Notes under the pieces: generated by a model
Database searches by the model: none
Told to the model about the DNA's origin: nothing
What the model saw: the letters and a program-made list of their open reading frames with translations, nothing else
Shown here: positions 18,657-27,583 of the stretch, piece by piece
How the letters are laid out: each line of letters opens with the position of its first letter
Numbering within the stretch: the stretch's first letter is position 1
Assembly (NCBI RefSeq): GCF_024022995.1
Contig: NZ_CP099582.1
Coordinates: 1,539,054-1,603,053, forward strand
Direction of reading: 5' to 3'
Source of the DNA: Thermococcus aggregans
GTDB taxonomy: Archaea; Methanobacteriota_B; Thermococci; Thermococcales; Thermococcaceae
DNA length: 64,000 bases
Translations under genes and position numbers: made by a program

Positions 18657-20561
18657 ATGAAAAAAATGCTCTCAACGCTGGCGTTGATCCTTTTGCTCTT
18701 GCCCCTTGCGAATGCTCAATGTCCAGAGAAGGGAAACACCGTTGTCCTAAAAGCTCCAGCGGTATCGAGAACATCAAGCGGCGAACTAATAGGTGTAGCA
18801 ACGGATTTTGTGATCACAGTTGCTCCAGGAAATGGGCACGTGTATGTGGAAACTTGGCCACTGGCAGAAGTGGATATGCAGGCATCGGCAAGATTAGCAG
18901 CTCAGGTAGCTGGGAAAGTTCTTGGCGTAGACATAAGCAAATACGATGTTTTTATTCAAGTAAAGTCCGATGCTCCAATTATTGGAGGTCCTTCCGCTGG
19001 GGGAACCATGACCGTCGGCATAATAGCCGCTTTAGAGGGATGGGAAATAAGAAAAGACGTAATGATGACGGGTATGATAAATCCCGATGGAAGCATCGGG
19101 CCAGTGGGGGGAATTTTGGAGAAAGCCTCAGCTGCTCATAGTGTCGGGGCAAAGCTCTTCTTAATTCCTGAAGGTCAGAGAATACAGATAGTCCAAAAGA
19201 CGGAGCAAAAGCAAATAGGCCCAATAGTGCAAATAACAAGCAAGTCCGAGAAAGTTGACGTGGTTGAATACGCAAAAGAGAGATGGGGTCTTGAAGTTAA
19301 GGAGATTAGGGATATATATGAGGCCGTTTACTATTTCACGGGAAAGAAGATAGAGAAACCATCAGTACCGGCAGATTTGAAAGTTGACACCTCTTTCCTA
19401 AAGGACGATGCGCTAAAGGATTATGATGAGACCCTAGATTACTACAACCAGGTTGAGAATAAGCTCAAAAACAGCGATGTCAGTTATACAACATATTCCT
19501 ATCTTAAAAATGCTCTAAATGAAGCCAAAGACAAGCTAGACGAAGCCAAAAAGAACTTAGATGAAGGCATGTATTACACAGCCCTAAGCCTTGACTTTCA
19601 GGCGAGGATCGCTATAAGACATGTGGACTGGTATTTAGATGTGAAAAACGAGGCCGATTTAGAGAATCTGCTGAAAAAGGTTGATGACGAAATAAAGGAC
19701 ACCGAGAACTATGTCTCAAATCTTACGATAAAAGGAATAACGATGCTCCAAGCAGTTGCTGCGAGTGAAGAGAGAGTTGAACAGGCAAAGTCCCTTTTGA
19801 AAGATGCTTGGTCATCCTATTACGCTGGAAATTACTGGGATGCAATAAGTAATGCTGCCTTCGCATACGAGAGAATACAAACAGCGAGATTCTGGGCATC
19901 TTTAGGAGAAAGATATGCAAAAGGAGAGATAATTGAGAGAGATAACCTAAAAGACACCGCAAGGGAATACCTAGATAATTCGAGGCTCATAATAACATAC
20001 ATAACCTCAATGTTTGGGGAGGCAAACCTTCAGGATCTCGTGAACTTGATGAACGAAGGGGAGGAATACTACCAGGACGGCAAATATTCGGCGGCTATTT
20101 TTTCGGCAATGGAAGCTAGGATAAGAGCTGAGATAATCTTAGATACCCTGGGAATTGACAATGAGACTGTGCTTATGGACAAGCTTCAGAGAATGAAGGA
20201 AGACGCCAAAGTCGCTATTGCAATAGCTCAAAAAGAAGGTATCTACCCCCTCCTAAGTTTGGCTTACTATGAATTTGCCCAAAGTTATGAAAAGCAGGGC
20301 GGTTTAGAAAACATTCAGACTGCAATGGTGTTCTACCAGTATGTAAAAGAAACCTCGACGGTATTCTTAAGCACAACGACTCCACCAAAGATAACAGAAG
20401 AGCCTCTCATCCCCCTCACTACGCCGCTTACAAACCAAACGGTACCTCAAAACACCACCTCTCCAGTTCAACAGGAAACTAATGGATATCCAATACCCTT
20501 AATAGCCGGCACCCTTGTAATTGGCCTCCTTCTAGGCTTTATAGCTGGAAGAAAGACTTAA
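18657..20561 (+). CDS. secreted/anchored S16 Lon-like serine protease
   Basis: This is a protein of 634 residues. A signal peptide covers roughly residues 1-20 (ending LANA). A Lon-type (S16) protease domain follows with the catalytic dyad S113 in GGPSAGGTMT and K156 in GGILEKASAAHSVGA; the preceding INPDGSIGPVGGI is also typical. There is no AAA+ ATPase domain. The region from about residue 230 to 590 is helical and repetitive, then comes a Thr/Pro/Asn-rich linker and a C-terminal membrane anchor (LIAGTLVIGLLLGFIAGRK). The topology implies an extracytoplasmic, ATP-independent protease held at the membrane. GGAGGTGAGG precedes the ATG. Confidence 0.88.
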   Translation: MKKMLSTLALILLLLPLANAQCPEKGNTVVLKAPAVSRTSSGELIGVATDFVITVAPGNGHVYVETWPLAEVDMQASARLAAQVAGKVLGVDISKYDVFIQVKSDAPIIGGPSAGGTMTVGIIAALEGWEIRKDVMMTGMINPDGSIGPVGGILEKASAAHSVGAKLFLIPEGQRIQIVQKTEQKQIGPIVQITSKSEKVDVVEYAKERWGLEVKEIRDIYEAVYYFTGKKIEKPSVPADLKVDTSFLKDDALKDYDETLDYYNQVENKLKNSDVSYTTYSYLKNALNEAKDKLDEAKKNLDEGMYYTALSLDFQARIAIRHVDWYLDVKNEADLENLLKKVDDEIKDTENYVSNLTIKGITMLQAVAASEERVEQAKSLLKDAWSSYYAGNYWDAISNAAFAYERIQTARFWASLGERYAKGEIIERDNLKDTAREYLDNSRLIITYITSMFGEANLQDLVNLMNEGEEYYQDGKYSAAIFSAMEARIRAEIILDTLGIDNETVLMDKLQRMKEDAKVAIAIAQKEGIYPLLSLAYYEFAQSYEKQGGLENIQTAMVFYQYVKETSTVFLSTTTPPKITEEPLIPLTTPLTNQTVPQNTTSPVQQETNGYPIPLIAGTLVIGLLLGFIAGRKT

Positions 20562-20563
20562 GC

Positions 20564-20578
20564 CTTTCTCTTTTTTCC
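20564..20578 (+). terminator. oligo-T terminator after the Lon-like gene
   Basis: A pyrimidine run (CTTTCTCTTTTTTCC) immediately follows the stop codon. Archaeal RNA polymerase terminates at such T-rich tracts, aided by FttA. There is no stem-loop. Confidence 0.4.
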
Positions 20579-20617
20579 TACGAAACTCTAAAATATTACA
20601 AAAACTTATTAACATTC

Positions 20618-21313
20618 ATGAACTATCGAAAGATTTCAATCTTCATTGTGGTTCTTGTAGTGGTGTCGTCAGTTGTCTTATTCCTAAAACCTTATTTTCC
20701 TAGAGGAGGGGAACTCATGTACTCTGGAGAGAAAATTCTTCTACCAGAACCAAGATTGGAAGGAGAAATGAGTGTAGAAGAGGCTATTGCGAAGAGAAAA
20801 AGCATCAGAACATATAAAAATCAGCCCCTCACTATAAAGGAACTCGCTCAACTATTATGGGCGTGTCAAGGAATAACCCACGACAACAAGCGGGTAGCTC
20901 CAAGTGCTGGAGCAACCTATCCATTTGAGATTTTTGTTGTGGTTGGAAATGTGGAGGGTTTGAAGCCGGGGATATATCACTACGACCCCTTTGAACATAG
21001 TTTAACAATGATCAAAGAGGGAGACTTTAGGAAGGAGCTTCAAAAAGCGGCATTGAACCAAAATTGGGTAGGAAAAGCCGCTGTTGATATTGTGCTGGTT
21101 GCCTTTTACGAAAGGACAACCAAATACTACGGAGAAAGGGGAATTAGATACGTCCACATGGAGGCAGGGCATATAGGACAGAATATATATCTCCAGGCTA
21201 CGGCTTTGAATTTGGGAACAGTAGCTGTTGGAGCATTTTATGATGAAGAAGTGGCAAAAATCATTGGAACGAATGGAGCTCCACTCTATATCTTCCCCGT
21301 GGGGAGGATTTAG
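20618..21313 (+). CDS. SagB-type nitroreductase-fold protein with N-terminal anchor
   Basis: This is a protein of 231 residues. One N-terminal hydrophobic segment (FIVVLVVVSSVVLFL) likely anchors it with the enzyme domain outside the cytoplasm. The rest is a SagB/ThcOx-like nitroreductase fold: SVEEAIAKRKSIRTYKNQPLT, LLWACQGIT, VAPSAGATYPFEIFVVV and HMEAGHIGQNIYLQATALNLGTVAVGAF. These enzymes bind FMN and oxidise or reduce small molecules; the substrate is unknown here. The gene is followed two bases later by a two-helix membrane protein, suggesting an electron-transfer pair at the membrane. The ATG at 20618 lies shortly after an AT-rich promoter. Confidence 0.8.
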   Translation: MNYRKISIFIVVLVVVSSVVLFLKPYFPRGGELMYSGEKILLPEPRLEGEMSVEEAIAKRKSIRTYKNQPLTIKELAQLLWACQGITHDNKRVAPSAGATYPFEIFVVVGNVEGLKPGIYHYDPFEHSLTMIKEGDFRKELQKAALNQNWVGKAAVDIVLVAFYERTTKYYGERGIRYVHMEAGHIGQNIYLQATALNLGTVAVGAFYDEEVAKIIGTNGAPLYIFPVGRI

Positions 21314-21314
21314 C

Positions 21315-21494
21315 ATGGTAACTTTAGACCATTACACCCTCGGATACGTAACCTTTGGACTTATGACGCTTTCAATGCTCAGCGGTGCTTTCATATTTCT
21401 CTCCAAAAAGAGGCAGTTATGGATAAAGATACATGTACTGATAAGCATACTCGCTTACCTCTTTATGGTCTGGACAATATGGGTGGTCAGGTGA
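21315..21494 (+). CDS. short two-TM membrane protein
   Basis: This is a protein of 59 residues starting at ATG 21315, with GGGGAGGA directly upstream. Two hydrophobic helices, YVTFGLMTLSMLSGAFIFL and IHVLISILAYLFMVWTIW, flank a basic loop SKKRQLWIK. A histidine in each half (DHYTLG and IHVLIS) would allow haem binding, as in small cytochrome b-like modules, but that is speculative. It lies two bases after the SagB-like gene and probably forms a functional pair with it. Confidence 0.6.
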   Translation: MVTLDHYTLGYVTFGLMTLSMLSGAFIFLSKKRQLWIKIHVLISILAYLFMVWTIWVVR

Positions 21495-21577
21495 ACTACC
21501 CCCTTTCGGAAGGGCTCCTCCTGCCCAAAAAAGATAAACTTATTAATCTCTCATCCCCACATTTTATGGTGATAAAA

Positions 21578-21949
21578 ATGTTTGTTGGACACTACAAAGA
21601 CGTAGAAGAAAAAGAAGTTACAATGGAAGGAGTTGAGAACACAACAATAAGATGGCTCATCTCCCCGAAGGTAGGAGCCAAAAACTTTGCAATGAGATAT
21701 TTTGTTATTAGAAAAGGCGGAAAAATACCAATCCACCAACACGATTGGGAGCATGAGATATTCATCATAAAGGGAGAGGGATACATAACAAACGGAAGGA
21801 AAACAGTGAAAGTCATGCCAGGCAGCTTTCTCTACATCCCTCCAAATGAGCCACATGGATATGAAAACCCAGATTCAGAAACCCTTGAGTTCTTATGCCT
21901 AATTCCAGTAAAGGAAGGCGCTATACCGCCGGAAGAAATGGGCGAGTGA
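21578..21949 (+). CDS. cupin-domain protein
   Basis: This is a protein of 123 residues with one double-stranded beta-helix cupin domain. Metal ligands are seen in IPIHQHDWEHEIFII (two histidines and a glutamate) and in NEPHGYEN (a histidine), with the glycine motif GSFLYIPP. The ATG at 21578 follows GGTGAT and is preferred to the in-frame ATG 21566. Its enzymatic or sensory role is unknown. It has its own AT-rich promoter region about 30 bases upstream (ACTTATTAATC). Confidence 0.82.
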   Translation: MFVGHYKDVEEKEVTMEGVENTTIRWLISPKVGAKNFAMRYFVIRKGGKIPIHQHDWEHEIFIIKGEGYITNGRKTVKVMPGSFLYIPPNEPHGYENPDSETLEFLCLIPVKEGAIPPEEMGE

Positions 21950-22060
21950 TTTTCATTTTAATGTCAACTTTTTTTAATTTCCTATTCAACATTGATATGA
22001 AGATAGCACCAAATCCGAAAATTTTTTAAATCCATTCAAACATAGCTCGAGCGGGCTTTA

Positions 22061-23344
22061 ATGGCAAACGGAATTAAAGTTGGAATAGAGGAAAAAGTTG
22101 AATCAAAGAGGGCTGTTCTTTTAGGATTCCAGCACGTCCTTGCAATGTTTGGAGCAACGGTTACAGTGCCTCTTGTCGTGGGAACGGCAATTGGACTTGA
22201 GCAGAGAGAGATAGCACTATTAATTCAAGTGGTTCTTCTGGCAATGGGAATAGCGACTCTCCTTCAAACCACGATAGGATCTAGGTACCCAATAGTTCAG
22301 GGTTCCAGCTTTGCATTCATTCCGGGCCTCATTAGTATAGGAAAGAGCTTGGGGTTAGCAGCAGTGGAAGGAGCCTTGATAGTGGGAGGTCTAATCGAAG
22401 CCGCAATAGGCGCATTTGGAGTTGTTGGAAAAGTTAAAAGACTCTTCTCCCCGGTAGTTACGGGGGTTACAATAATGCTTATAGGCTTCTCTCTGGCGCA
22501 TGTTGCGGTAAAGTACACCTTCAACTTCTTTGCCGATCCAAGCGGTGCAACAATACCAAAGGCTTTCTTCATTGCACTTGTGACCTTCTCAACAACTGTC
22601 TACGTTGCACTCAAGGGGAAAGGCTCTTTGAGGGCAATGCCCGTAATAGTGGGTGCAACAGTTGGGTATCTCATCAGCATTCCACTCGGAATGGCAGACA
22701 CCAGTTTGGTCAAGGAATTACCATTATTCAACCTCCCAAAACCTCTACCATGGGGCACTCCGGTCTTTGAAGCCTCTGCTATAATAACCTTGCTGTTCGC
22801 ATTTATTGTAAGCATAATAGAGAGCGTTGGAGATTACCATGCAATTTCTGCAATAGCTGAAGCTCCAATAACAAACAGGAACATCAACCGGGGAATCATG
22901 AGCGAAGGGCTTGCATGTTCAATTGCCGGATTTCTAGGAGCCTGCGGTACAACAAGCTATTCCGAGAACATAGGATTAGTGGCCTTAACAAAGGTTGCGA
23001 GCAGGCAAGCGGTGCAGATGGGAGGAGTTATATTAATAGTCCTGGCGATGATTCCAAAGTTTTCCGGTATTTTGGCTTCCCTTCCTCAGCCGGTACTTGG
23101 GGGGCTTACGATAGCCCTCTATGGCATGATAAGTGTTACAGGGCTTAGATTAATAAAGGAAAAAGTAGAGCTAAACGACAGAAATATGCTTATAATTGCA
23201 AGTGCTCTGATTGTGGGGCTCGGAGCTCCCCAATTGCCTCCGGAATTCATTGAACACTTTCCAAAAATTGTGGGGAGCATTTTGGAATCAGGAATGGCCG
23301 TTGGGGCGTTAACGGCCATTTTGCTTGATCAATTGTTGAGGTGA
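22061..23344 (+). CDS. uraA: uracil permease-type NCS2 transporter
   Basis: This is a 427-residue membrane protein of the nucleobase:cation symporter-2 family with about twelve to fourteen helices. Family signatures are [18 protein letters not shown] near residues 24-41, [16 protein letters not shown], the central glutamate in [13 protein letters not shown] and [10 protein letters not shown]. The adjacent uracil phosphoribosyltransferase gene, whose ribosome site overlaps this stop, makes uracil the likely substrate. An AT box TTTTTTAAAT (22022-22031) about 30 bases upstream and the short leader suggest transcription just before the ATG. Confidence 0.9.
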   Translation: MANGIKVGIEEKVESKRAVLLGFQHVLAMFGATVTVPLVVGTAIGLEQREIALLIQVVLLAMGIATLLQTTIGSRYPIVQGSSFAFIPGLISIGKSLGLAAVEGALIVGGLIEAAIGAFGVVGKVKRLFSPVVTGVTIMLIGFSLAHVAVKYTFNFFADPSGATIPKAFFIALVTFSTTVYVALKGKGSLRAMPVIVGATVGYLISIPLGMADTSLVKELPLFNLPKPLPWGTPVFEASAIITLLFAFIVSIIESVGDYHAISAIAEAPITNRNINRGIMSEGLACSIAGFLGACGTTSYSENIGLVALTKVASRQAVQMGGVILIVLAMIPKFSGILASLPQPVLGGLTIALYGMISVTGLRLIKEKVELNDRNMLIIASALIVGLGAPQLPPEFIEHFPKIVGSILESGMAVGALTAILLDQLLR

Positions 23345-23349
23345 TAAAG

Positions 23350-24048
23350 ATGATAGAGGACAAAAGATGGAAGGGTGTTTACTCCTTTGATGACTCTCCC
23401 TACTTAATGGAAATTTTAACAGAGCTCAGAGATAAGGAAACGGACTCCATAGCCTTTAGAAAAGGGCTTGTGAAACTCGGGAGATTCATGGGCTATGAAA
23501 TAATCAAAACAATGGAAACAGAGAAAGTGAAGGTCGAGACACCCCTAGAGGAAACTGAAGGGATAATAGTTAAGGACAGAAGAAACGTGGTTATAGTAAC
23601 TGTCCTTAGAGCAGCAGTGCCCCTAATGGAAGGGCTCGTGAAGGTGTTTGAGCATGCTAGAATTGGAATAGTCTCTGCGTCAAGAGGAAAACCTCCAAAA
23701 TTTGAAATAGAGATGAACTACGTCAAAATCCCCCAGATAACACCGGAAGATACGGTAATCATAGCCGATCCCATGATAGCCACTGGATCAACTTTGGTGA
23801 GAGTTATCGAAGAGGTCAAAAAGTATGGCACTCCAAAGAGACTGATCGTGCTGGGCGTTCTCGCAGCTCCAGAAGGAATTAGTAGAATAAAGGAAAGATT
23901 CCCAGATGTTGAGATATTCGTAACAAAAATAGACAGGGAGCTCAACGACAAGGGATATATACTCCCAGGCCTTGGAGACGCCGGCGACAGGGCATTTGGA
24001 GCACCAATAAAGCTTTCGAATTTGCCCCAGGTGCACCCAATAGAGTAG
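23350..24048 (+). CDS. upp: uracil phosphoribosyltransferase
   Basis: This 232-residue enzyme converts uracil and PRPP to UMP, salvaging the base imported by the upstream permease. The PRPP-binding motif is [14 protein letters not shown], and the uracil-binding C-terminal motif is [25 protein letters not shown] is the conserved flexible-loop region. The ATG at 23350 has GAGGTGAT overlapping the uraA stop, so translation is coupled. The longer reading from 23341 would start within the ribosome site and is rejected. Confidence 0.94.
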   Translation: MIEDKRWKGVYSFDDSPYLMEILTELRDKETDSIAFRKGLVKLGRFMGYEIIKTMETEKVKVETPLEETEGIIVKDRRNVVIVTVLRAAVPLMEGLVKVFEHARIGIVSASRGKPPKFEIEMNYVKIPQITPEDTVIIADPMIATGSTLVRVIEEVKKYGTPKRLIVLGVLAAPEGISRIKERFPDVEIFVTKIDRELNDKGYILPGLGDAGDRAFGAPIKLSNLPQVHPIE

Positions 24049-24089
24049 CGAAAATTTAAATATTCCCCTTCTAATATTTTTTGATTGAA

Positions 24090-24572
24090 ATGGTAGACGT
24101 AGATGAGATAGACAAAAAAATTCTGGTGGAGCTTAGAAAGAACGGCAGGATTACCTTTACAGAGCTTAGCAAGAAGCTCGGGCTATCTGTGGCAAGTATA
24201 AAGAATAGAGTGGATAAACTCGAGCGTCTTGGGGCGATAAAAGGTTATTCTGCTCTTGTGGAGCCCGCTTTTCTTGACGAATACCTACAGACTTTAATAG
24301 AACTTGAGCTTTTAGCTGACGATCCCCAAGCTGAGAGAGCTCTCCAAGAGATAGGAAAGCTCGAAAACGTCTTGGGCATTTATAGAAAGACCGGTGAATT
24401 TCAGATAATGATAAGAGCTAACTTCAGGAACATGGACGAATTGAAAAGCTTTTTAAGATTCCTTTCTCAAAGATACCTGCGTAAAAACCTCAGGCGATGG
24501 AGGGTCGCCATAATCCTCGATGTTATAAAAGACAACGGCGTCCAGATTTCCAAAGGCTCACAAAGGAGATGA
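24090..24572 (+). CDS. Lrp/AsnC family transcription regulator
   Basis: This is a protein of 160 residues. The N-terminal helix-turn-helix (VDEIDKKILVELRKNGRITFTELSKKLGLS then VASIKNRVDKLERLGAIKGY) is followed by a RAM ligand-binding domain with the C-terminal ILDVIKDNGV. The ATG at 24090 follows an AT-rich box (AATTTAAATATT near 24051-24064) with a very short leader. The downstream Ski2-like helicase gene begins five bases after its stop, so both are likely on one transcript. The ligand and target genes are unknown. Confidence 0.88.
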   Translation: MVDVDEIDKKILVELRKNGRITFTELSKKLGLSVASIKNRVDKLERLGAIKGYSALVEPAFLDEYLQTLIELELLADDPQAERALQEIGKLENVLGIYRKTGEFQIMIRANFRNMDELKSFLRFLSQRYLRKNLRRWRVAIILDVIKDNGVQISKGSQRR

Positions 24573-24577
24573 TAAAG

Positions 24578-27085
24578 ATGCTCTTTGTTATCAGAAAGGG
24601 AAGGAAAGATAATGAGCTTGAGGCATTCTACATTGAAAATGAACCCGAAAAGCTTTCTCAGATCCAAAATTTAAAAGCTGAGAGAATTTTCAGGCTGATA
24701 ATGAGAGATAAAAGACTTTTCAAGGTCTTGGAAGGAAGCAAATACCAAAATCCAAAAGAGATTGAAAAGATGCTTAAAACTGCGAGAATTGTTTTAACTT
24801 CTGACGCAGAGGAATGGAAGGAGTATTTTAAAATCAGGCTTCAAAACAAGAAAGTAGAGAAAGCAGGGCTTTGCAGACTCTGTTTGTTAAATGGAAAAAT
24901 AACTGTGCTAACCGAAGGAAACAGAATAAGATACCACCACGAATTTATCTGCGAGAGTTGTGCAGAGGAAGAGCTGAAGAATGAGCTCCGCTACAGGTTT
25001 AGAAGTCTTGGGATGTTTGATCAAGCAAAGAAACTCCTCGAACGGTTTAGAGATTTGGACAAAGTAATGGCTATTTTTGATCCCCGTTTTGACCCAACAA
25101 AGAACCCAGACGTTACGAAGTGGGACGAACTTGAGCCAAAACACATTAAAGGTGAAGAGCTGTCCATAGACGAGATAAACATTCCCGAGGAATTTAAGAG
25201 AGTTTTAAAAGAAGAAGGCGTTTCAAAGCTCCTTCCAGTCCAAAGTTTGGCCATAAAAAACGGTCTTCTTGAGGGAGAAAATTTACTGGTGGTTTCTGCA
25301 ACAGCGAGTGGAAAGACTTTAATTGGCGAGCTTGCAGGTGTCCCGAAAGCCATTGAGGGCAAGAAATTTTTGTTCCTTGTCCCCCTTGTTGCCTTGGCAA
25401 ACCAAAAGTACGAGGACTTTAAAAGAAGGTATTCAAAACTCGGGCTTAAAGTGGCCATAAGAGTAGGAATGAGCCGCATAAAGACCAAAGATGAACTTGT
25501 CGTAGTAGATACCGGAATCGATGCAGATATAATCGTCGGAACTTATGAAGGCATTGACTATCTCCTTAGGGCAGGAAGAAAAATAGGAGACGTTGGAACC
25601 ATAGTTGTAGATGAAATACACATGCTTGACGACGAAGAGAGGGGAGCCAGGCTCGATGGTCTTATTGCACGGCTCAGAAAGCTATATCCAAACGCACAGT
25701 TCATAGGGCTCAGCGCAACAATTGGCAACCCCCAGGAACTTGCAAAGGAGCTTGGATTAAAGCTCGTCCTTTATGATGAGAGGCCTGTGGCTTTAGAGAG
25801 ACATGTGATAATTGCGAGAAATGAAAGCGAGAAGTGGCGCTATGTGGCTCAGCTGTGCAAGGCCGAAACAATGAGAAAATCCCCGCAAGGGTTTAAAGGC
25901 CAGAGTATAGTGTTCACGTTCTCAAGAAAGAGGTGTCACGAGCTTGCGGCGTTTTTAACGAGTAAAGGCCTGAAGGCAAAGCCGTATCACAGCGGTCTGC
26001 CCTACCACCAAAGAAAGCTCACTGAGATGGAGTTTCAAGCCCAAATGCTCGATGTGGTAGTAACTACAGCAGCCCTAGGAGCTGGAGTAGATTTTCCGGC
26101 ATCTCAAGTAATATTCGAAAGCCTTGCAATGGGCAACAAATGGCTTAGCGTTAGGGAGTTCCACCAGATGCTGGGGAGAGCGGGAAGGCCTCTATACCAT
26201 GAGAAGGGCAAAGTCTATCTCATAGTCGAGCCCGGAAGGAAATATTCTGCACAAATGGAGGGCACTGAAGACGAAATAGCGTTTAAGCTACTCACAGCAC
26301 CAATAGAGCCCGTTTGCGTAGAGTGGAGCGATGAAATGGAGCAAGACCAGGTTTTAGCCCACTCATGTATTTTTTCATATTTGGATGATGTAGAGGAGGT
26401 TCAAAACAAATGTTTGGGTGCAAATCAAAGCGCAGAAAAAGTTCTTGAAAAGCTCGAAGAGTTTGAATTTGTGAAATTAAGAGGCAAGCTTGTAAACGTT
26501 ACACCCTATGGAAGAGCCGTTAGTATGAGCTTTTTACTGCCAAAAGAAGCTCAGTTTATAAGGAAAAACCTCTTCAAGAAGCATCCAAGGGAAATTGCGA
26601 TTAAGCTGCAGCCATTTGAGAACGTTTATCTTTCCGGAGTTGTCCAGAGAGAGCTTGAAAAGGCCGTTAGGGGAAGGCTGAGCAGCAACATCTTTTCCCC
26701 AAGCTTTGCTTCGATTTTAGAGGAGCTTGAAAAAGTTCTGCCAGAGGTTAGCCCAAACGTACAGGATAAGCTGTTTTTAATTTACCAGGACTTCTTCATG
26801 TGTGAGGAAGAGGAGTGCACCGAATACGCCATGGAGAGGGTTTCATTGCTTATAATCGAGCTCAGAAGGCAGGGGAAACATCCGACTCAAATAGCGGAGT
26901 ACTTCAGAAGACAGTATTCCCTTGTGGTCTACCCGGGAGACGTCTTTACATGGCTTGACGGCATAATAAGGAAGCTCGAAGCTATTGAGAGAATCGCAAA
27001 GGTGTTTAGGGCAAAGAAAGCGGAATTCGAGGCAAGAACTTTGAGAAGAGAGCTAGAAGAGGGAAGAAAGTTAAGAAGGGATTAA
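24578..27085 (+). CDS. archaea-specific Ski2-like helicase (ASH-Ski2)
   Basis: This is a protein of 835 residues. The N-terminal extension carries a four-cysteine zinc knuckle (C99, C102, C125, C128: CRLC and CESC). The SF2 core follows with VSATASGKTL (Walker A), VVDEIHMLDDE (DEIH), GLSATIGNP (motif III) and LGAGVDFPA and QMLGRAGRP (motifs V and VI). A long C-terminal helical region contains another cysteine cluster (FMCEEEEC). The arrangement fits the archaeal Ski2-like family which has been reported to partner aRNase J in RNA decay; that gene is at 12652-13974. The ATG at 24578 is chosen because AAGGAGATGAT lies just before it. Hel308 is the closest alternative, but the zinc-bearing N-terminus argues against it. 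Confidence 0.82.
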   Translation: MLFVIRKGRKDNELEAFYIENEPEKLSQIQNLKAERIFRLIMRDKRLFKVLEGSKYQNPKEIEKMLKTARIVLTSDAEEWKEYFKIRLQNKKVEKAGLCRLCLLNGKITVLTEGNRIRYHHEFICESCAEEELKNELRYRFRSLGMFDQAKKLLERFRDLDKVMAIFDPRFDPTKNPDVTKWDELEPKHIKGEELSIDEINIPEEFKRVLKEEGVSKLLPVQSLAIKNGLLEGENLLVVSATASGKTLIGELAGVPKAIEGKKFLFLVPLVALANQKYEDFKRRYSKLGLKVAIRVGMSRIKTKDELVVVDTGIDADIIVGTYEGIDYLLRAGRKIGDVGTIVVDEIHMLDDEERGARLDGLIARLRKLYPNAQFIGLSATIGNPQELAKELGLKLVLYDERPVALERHVIIARNESEKWRYVAQLCKAETMRKSPQGFKGQSIVFTFSRKRCHELAAFLTSKGLKAKPYHSGLPYHQRKLTEMEFQAQMLDVVVTTAALGAGVDFPASQVIFESLAMGNKWLSVREFHQMLGRAGRPLYHEKGKVYLIVEPGRKYSAQMEGTEDEIAFKLLTAPIEPVCVEWSDEMEQDQVLAHSCIFSYLDDVEEVQNKCLGANQSAEKVLEKLEEFEFVKLRGKLVNVTPYGRAVSMSFLLPKEAQFIRKNLFKKHPREIAIKLQPFENVYLSGVVQRELEKAVRGRLSSNIFSPSFASILEELEKVLPEVSPNVQDKLFLIYQDFFMCEEEECTEYAMERVSLLIIELRRQGKHPTQIAEYFRRQYSLVVYPGDVFTWLDGIIRKLEAIERIAKVFRAKKAEFEARTLRRELEEGRKLRRD

Positions 27086-27093
27086 AGAATCCA

Positions 27094-27418
27094 CTACTCG
27101 ACTATTATCTCTATTCCTTCAATATTATATTTTTTGTTCTCGTTTACTATCCATTCATTTGGATCGAGGATTATTTTCAGGGGCTTATCTTTTAGTTCAA
27201 AGATTACCTTTGCTTTCTCTTTAATCCAAACTTTCTTAACGAGTTTTTCTTTTGATGTTATTACCTCAATTTCGAGGGGCATTGTGAAGTTGTTTTTGTC
27301 AACAATTTCAAAAGTTAGGAAGTATTTATCATCCCTCTGAGTTACACTTAAGTTTCTTACTTCATAATCAGGCACTTTTGGGGTGTAAAACCATTCCTTG
27401 AAGAACCAGTCTAAGTCC
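27094..27418 (-). pseudogene. C-terminal fragment of an M1-type aminopeptidase
   Basis: The frame reads DLDWFFKEWFYTPKVPDYEVRN and then a beta-rich C-terminal domain ending EGIEIIVE. The DLDWFFKEWF motif is typical of the region after the catalytic domain of M1 peptidases, so about one hundred C-terminal residues of such an enzyme remain. Upstream of about 27418 the sequence switches to a different frame and a different gene (the aspartate racemase fragment). The zinc-binding HExxH part is absent, so this fragment cannot be an active peptidase. Confidence 0.7.
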
Positions 27419-27577
27419 GATGTAAGCAGTTCTGTCAGGGATTTTCGGGTTGTTGTAGATGATTATCCTTGGATGGTCTTGGTCCCTTTTTGCTGGGGTC
27501 TTGAGGACTATCCTCTTGAATAAATCTACTGTTGCAAGCGGACCCATTCCACCCAAAATTCCTATAACCTTCTCCAT
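27419..27577 (-). pseudogene. N-terminal fragment of aspartate racemase
   Basis: From the ATG at 27577, with an AGGTGAG ribosome site, the frame reads MEKVIGILGGMGPLATVDLF and continues to KIPDRTAYI, matching the first 53 or so residues of the Thermococcales aspartate racemase (about 228 residues when intact). After that the racemase similarity stops and the frame runs out of frame into the M1 peptidase fragment, ending at 27368. Both catalytic cysteine regions of the racemase are lost. It lies six bases downstream of the cobalamin adenosyltransferase gene, so it may still be transcribed. Confidence 0.75.
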
Positions 27578-27583
27578 AACTGC

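Noticed and set aside
27368-27577. Short aspartate racemase as a working 69-residue protein
   Set aside because: Only the N-terminal fragment is racemase-like; the rest is out-of-frame reading of an M1 peptidase.
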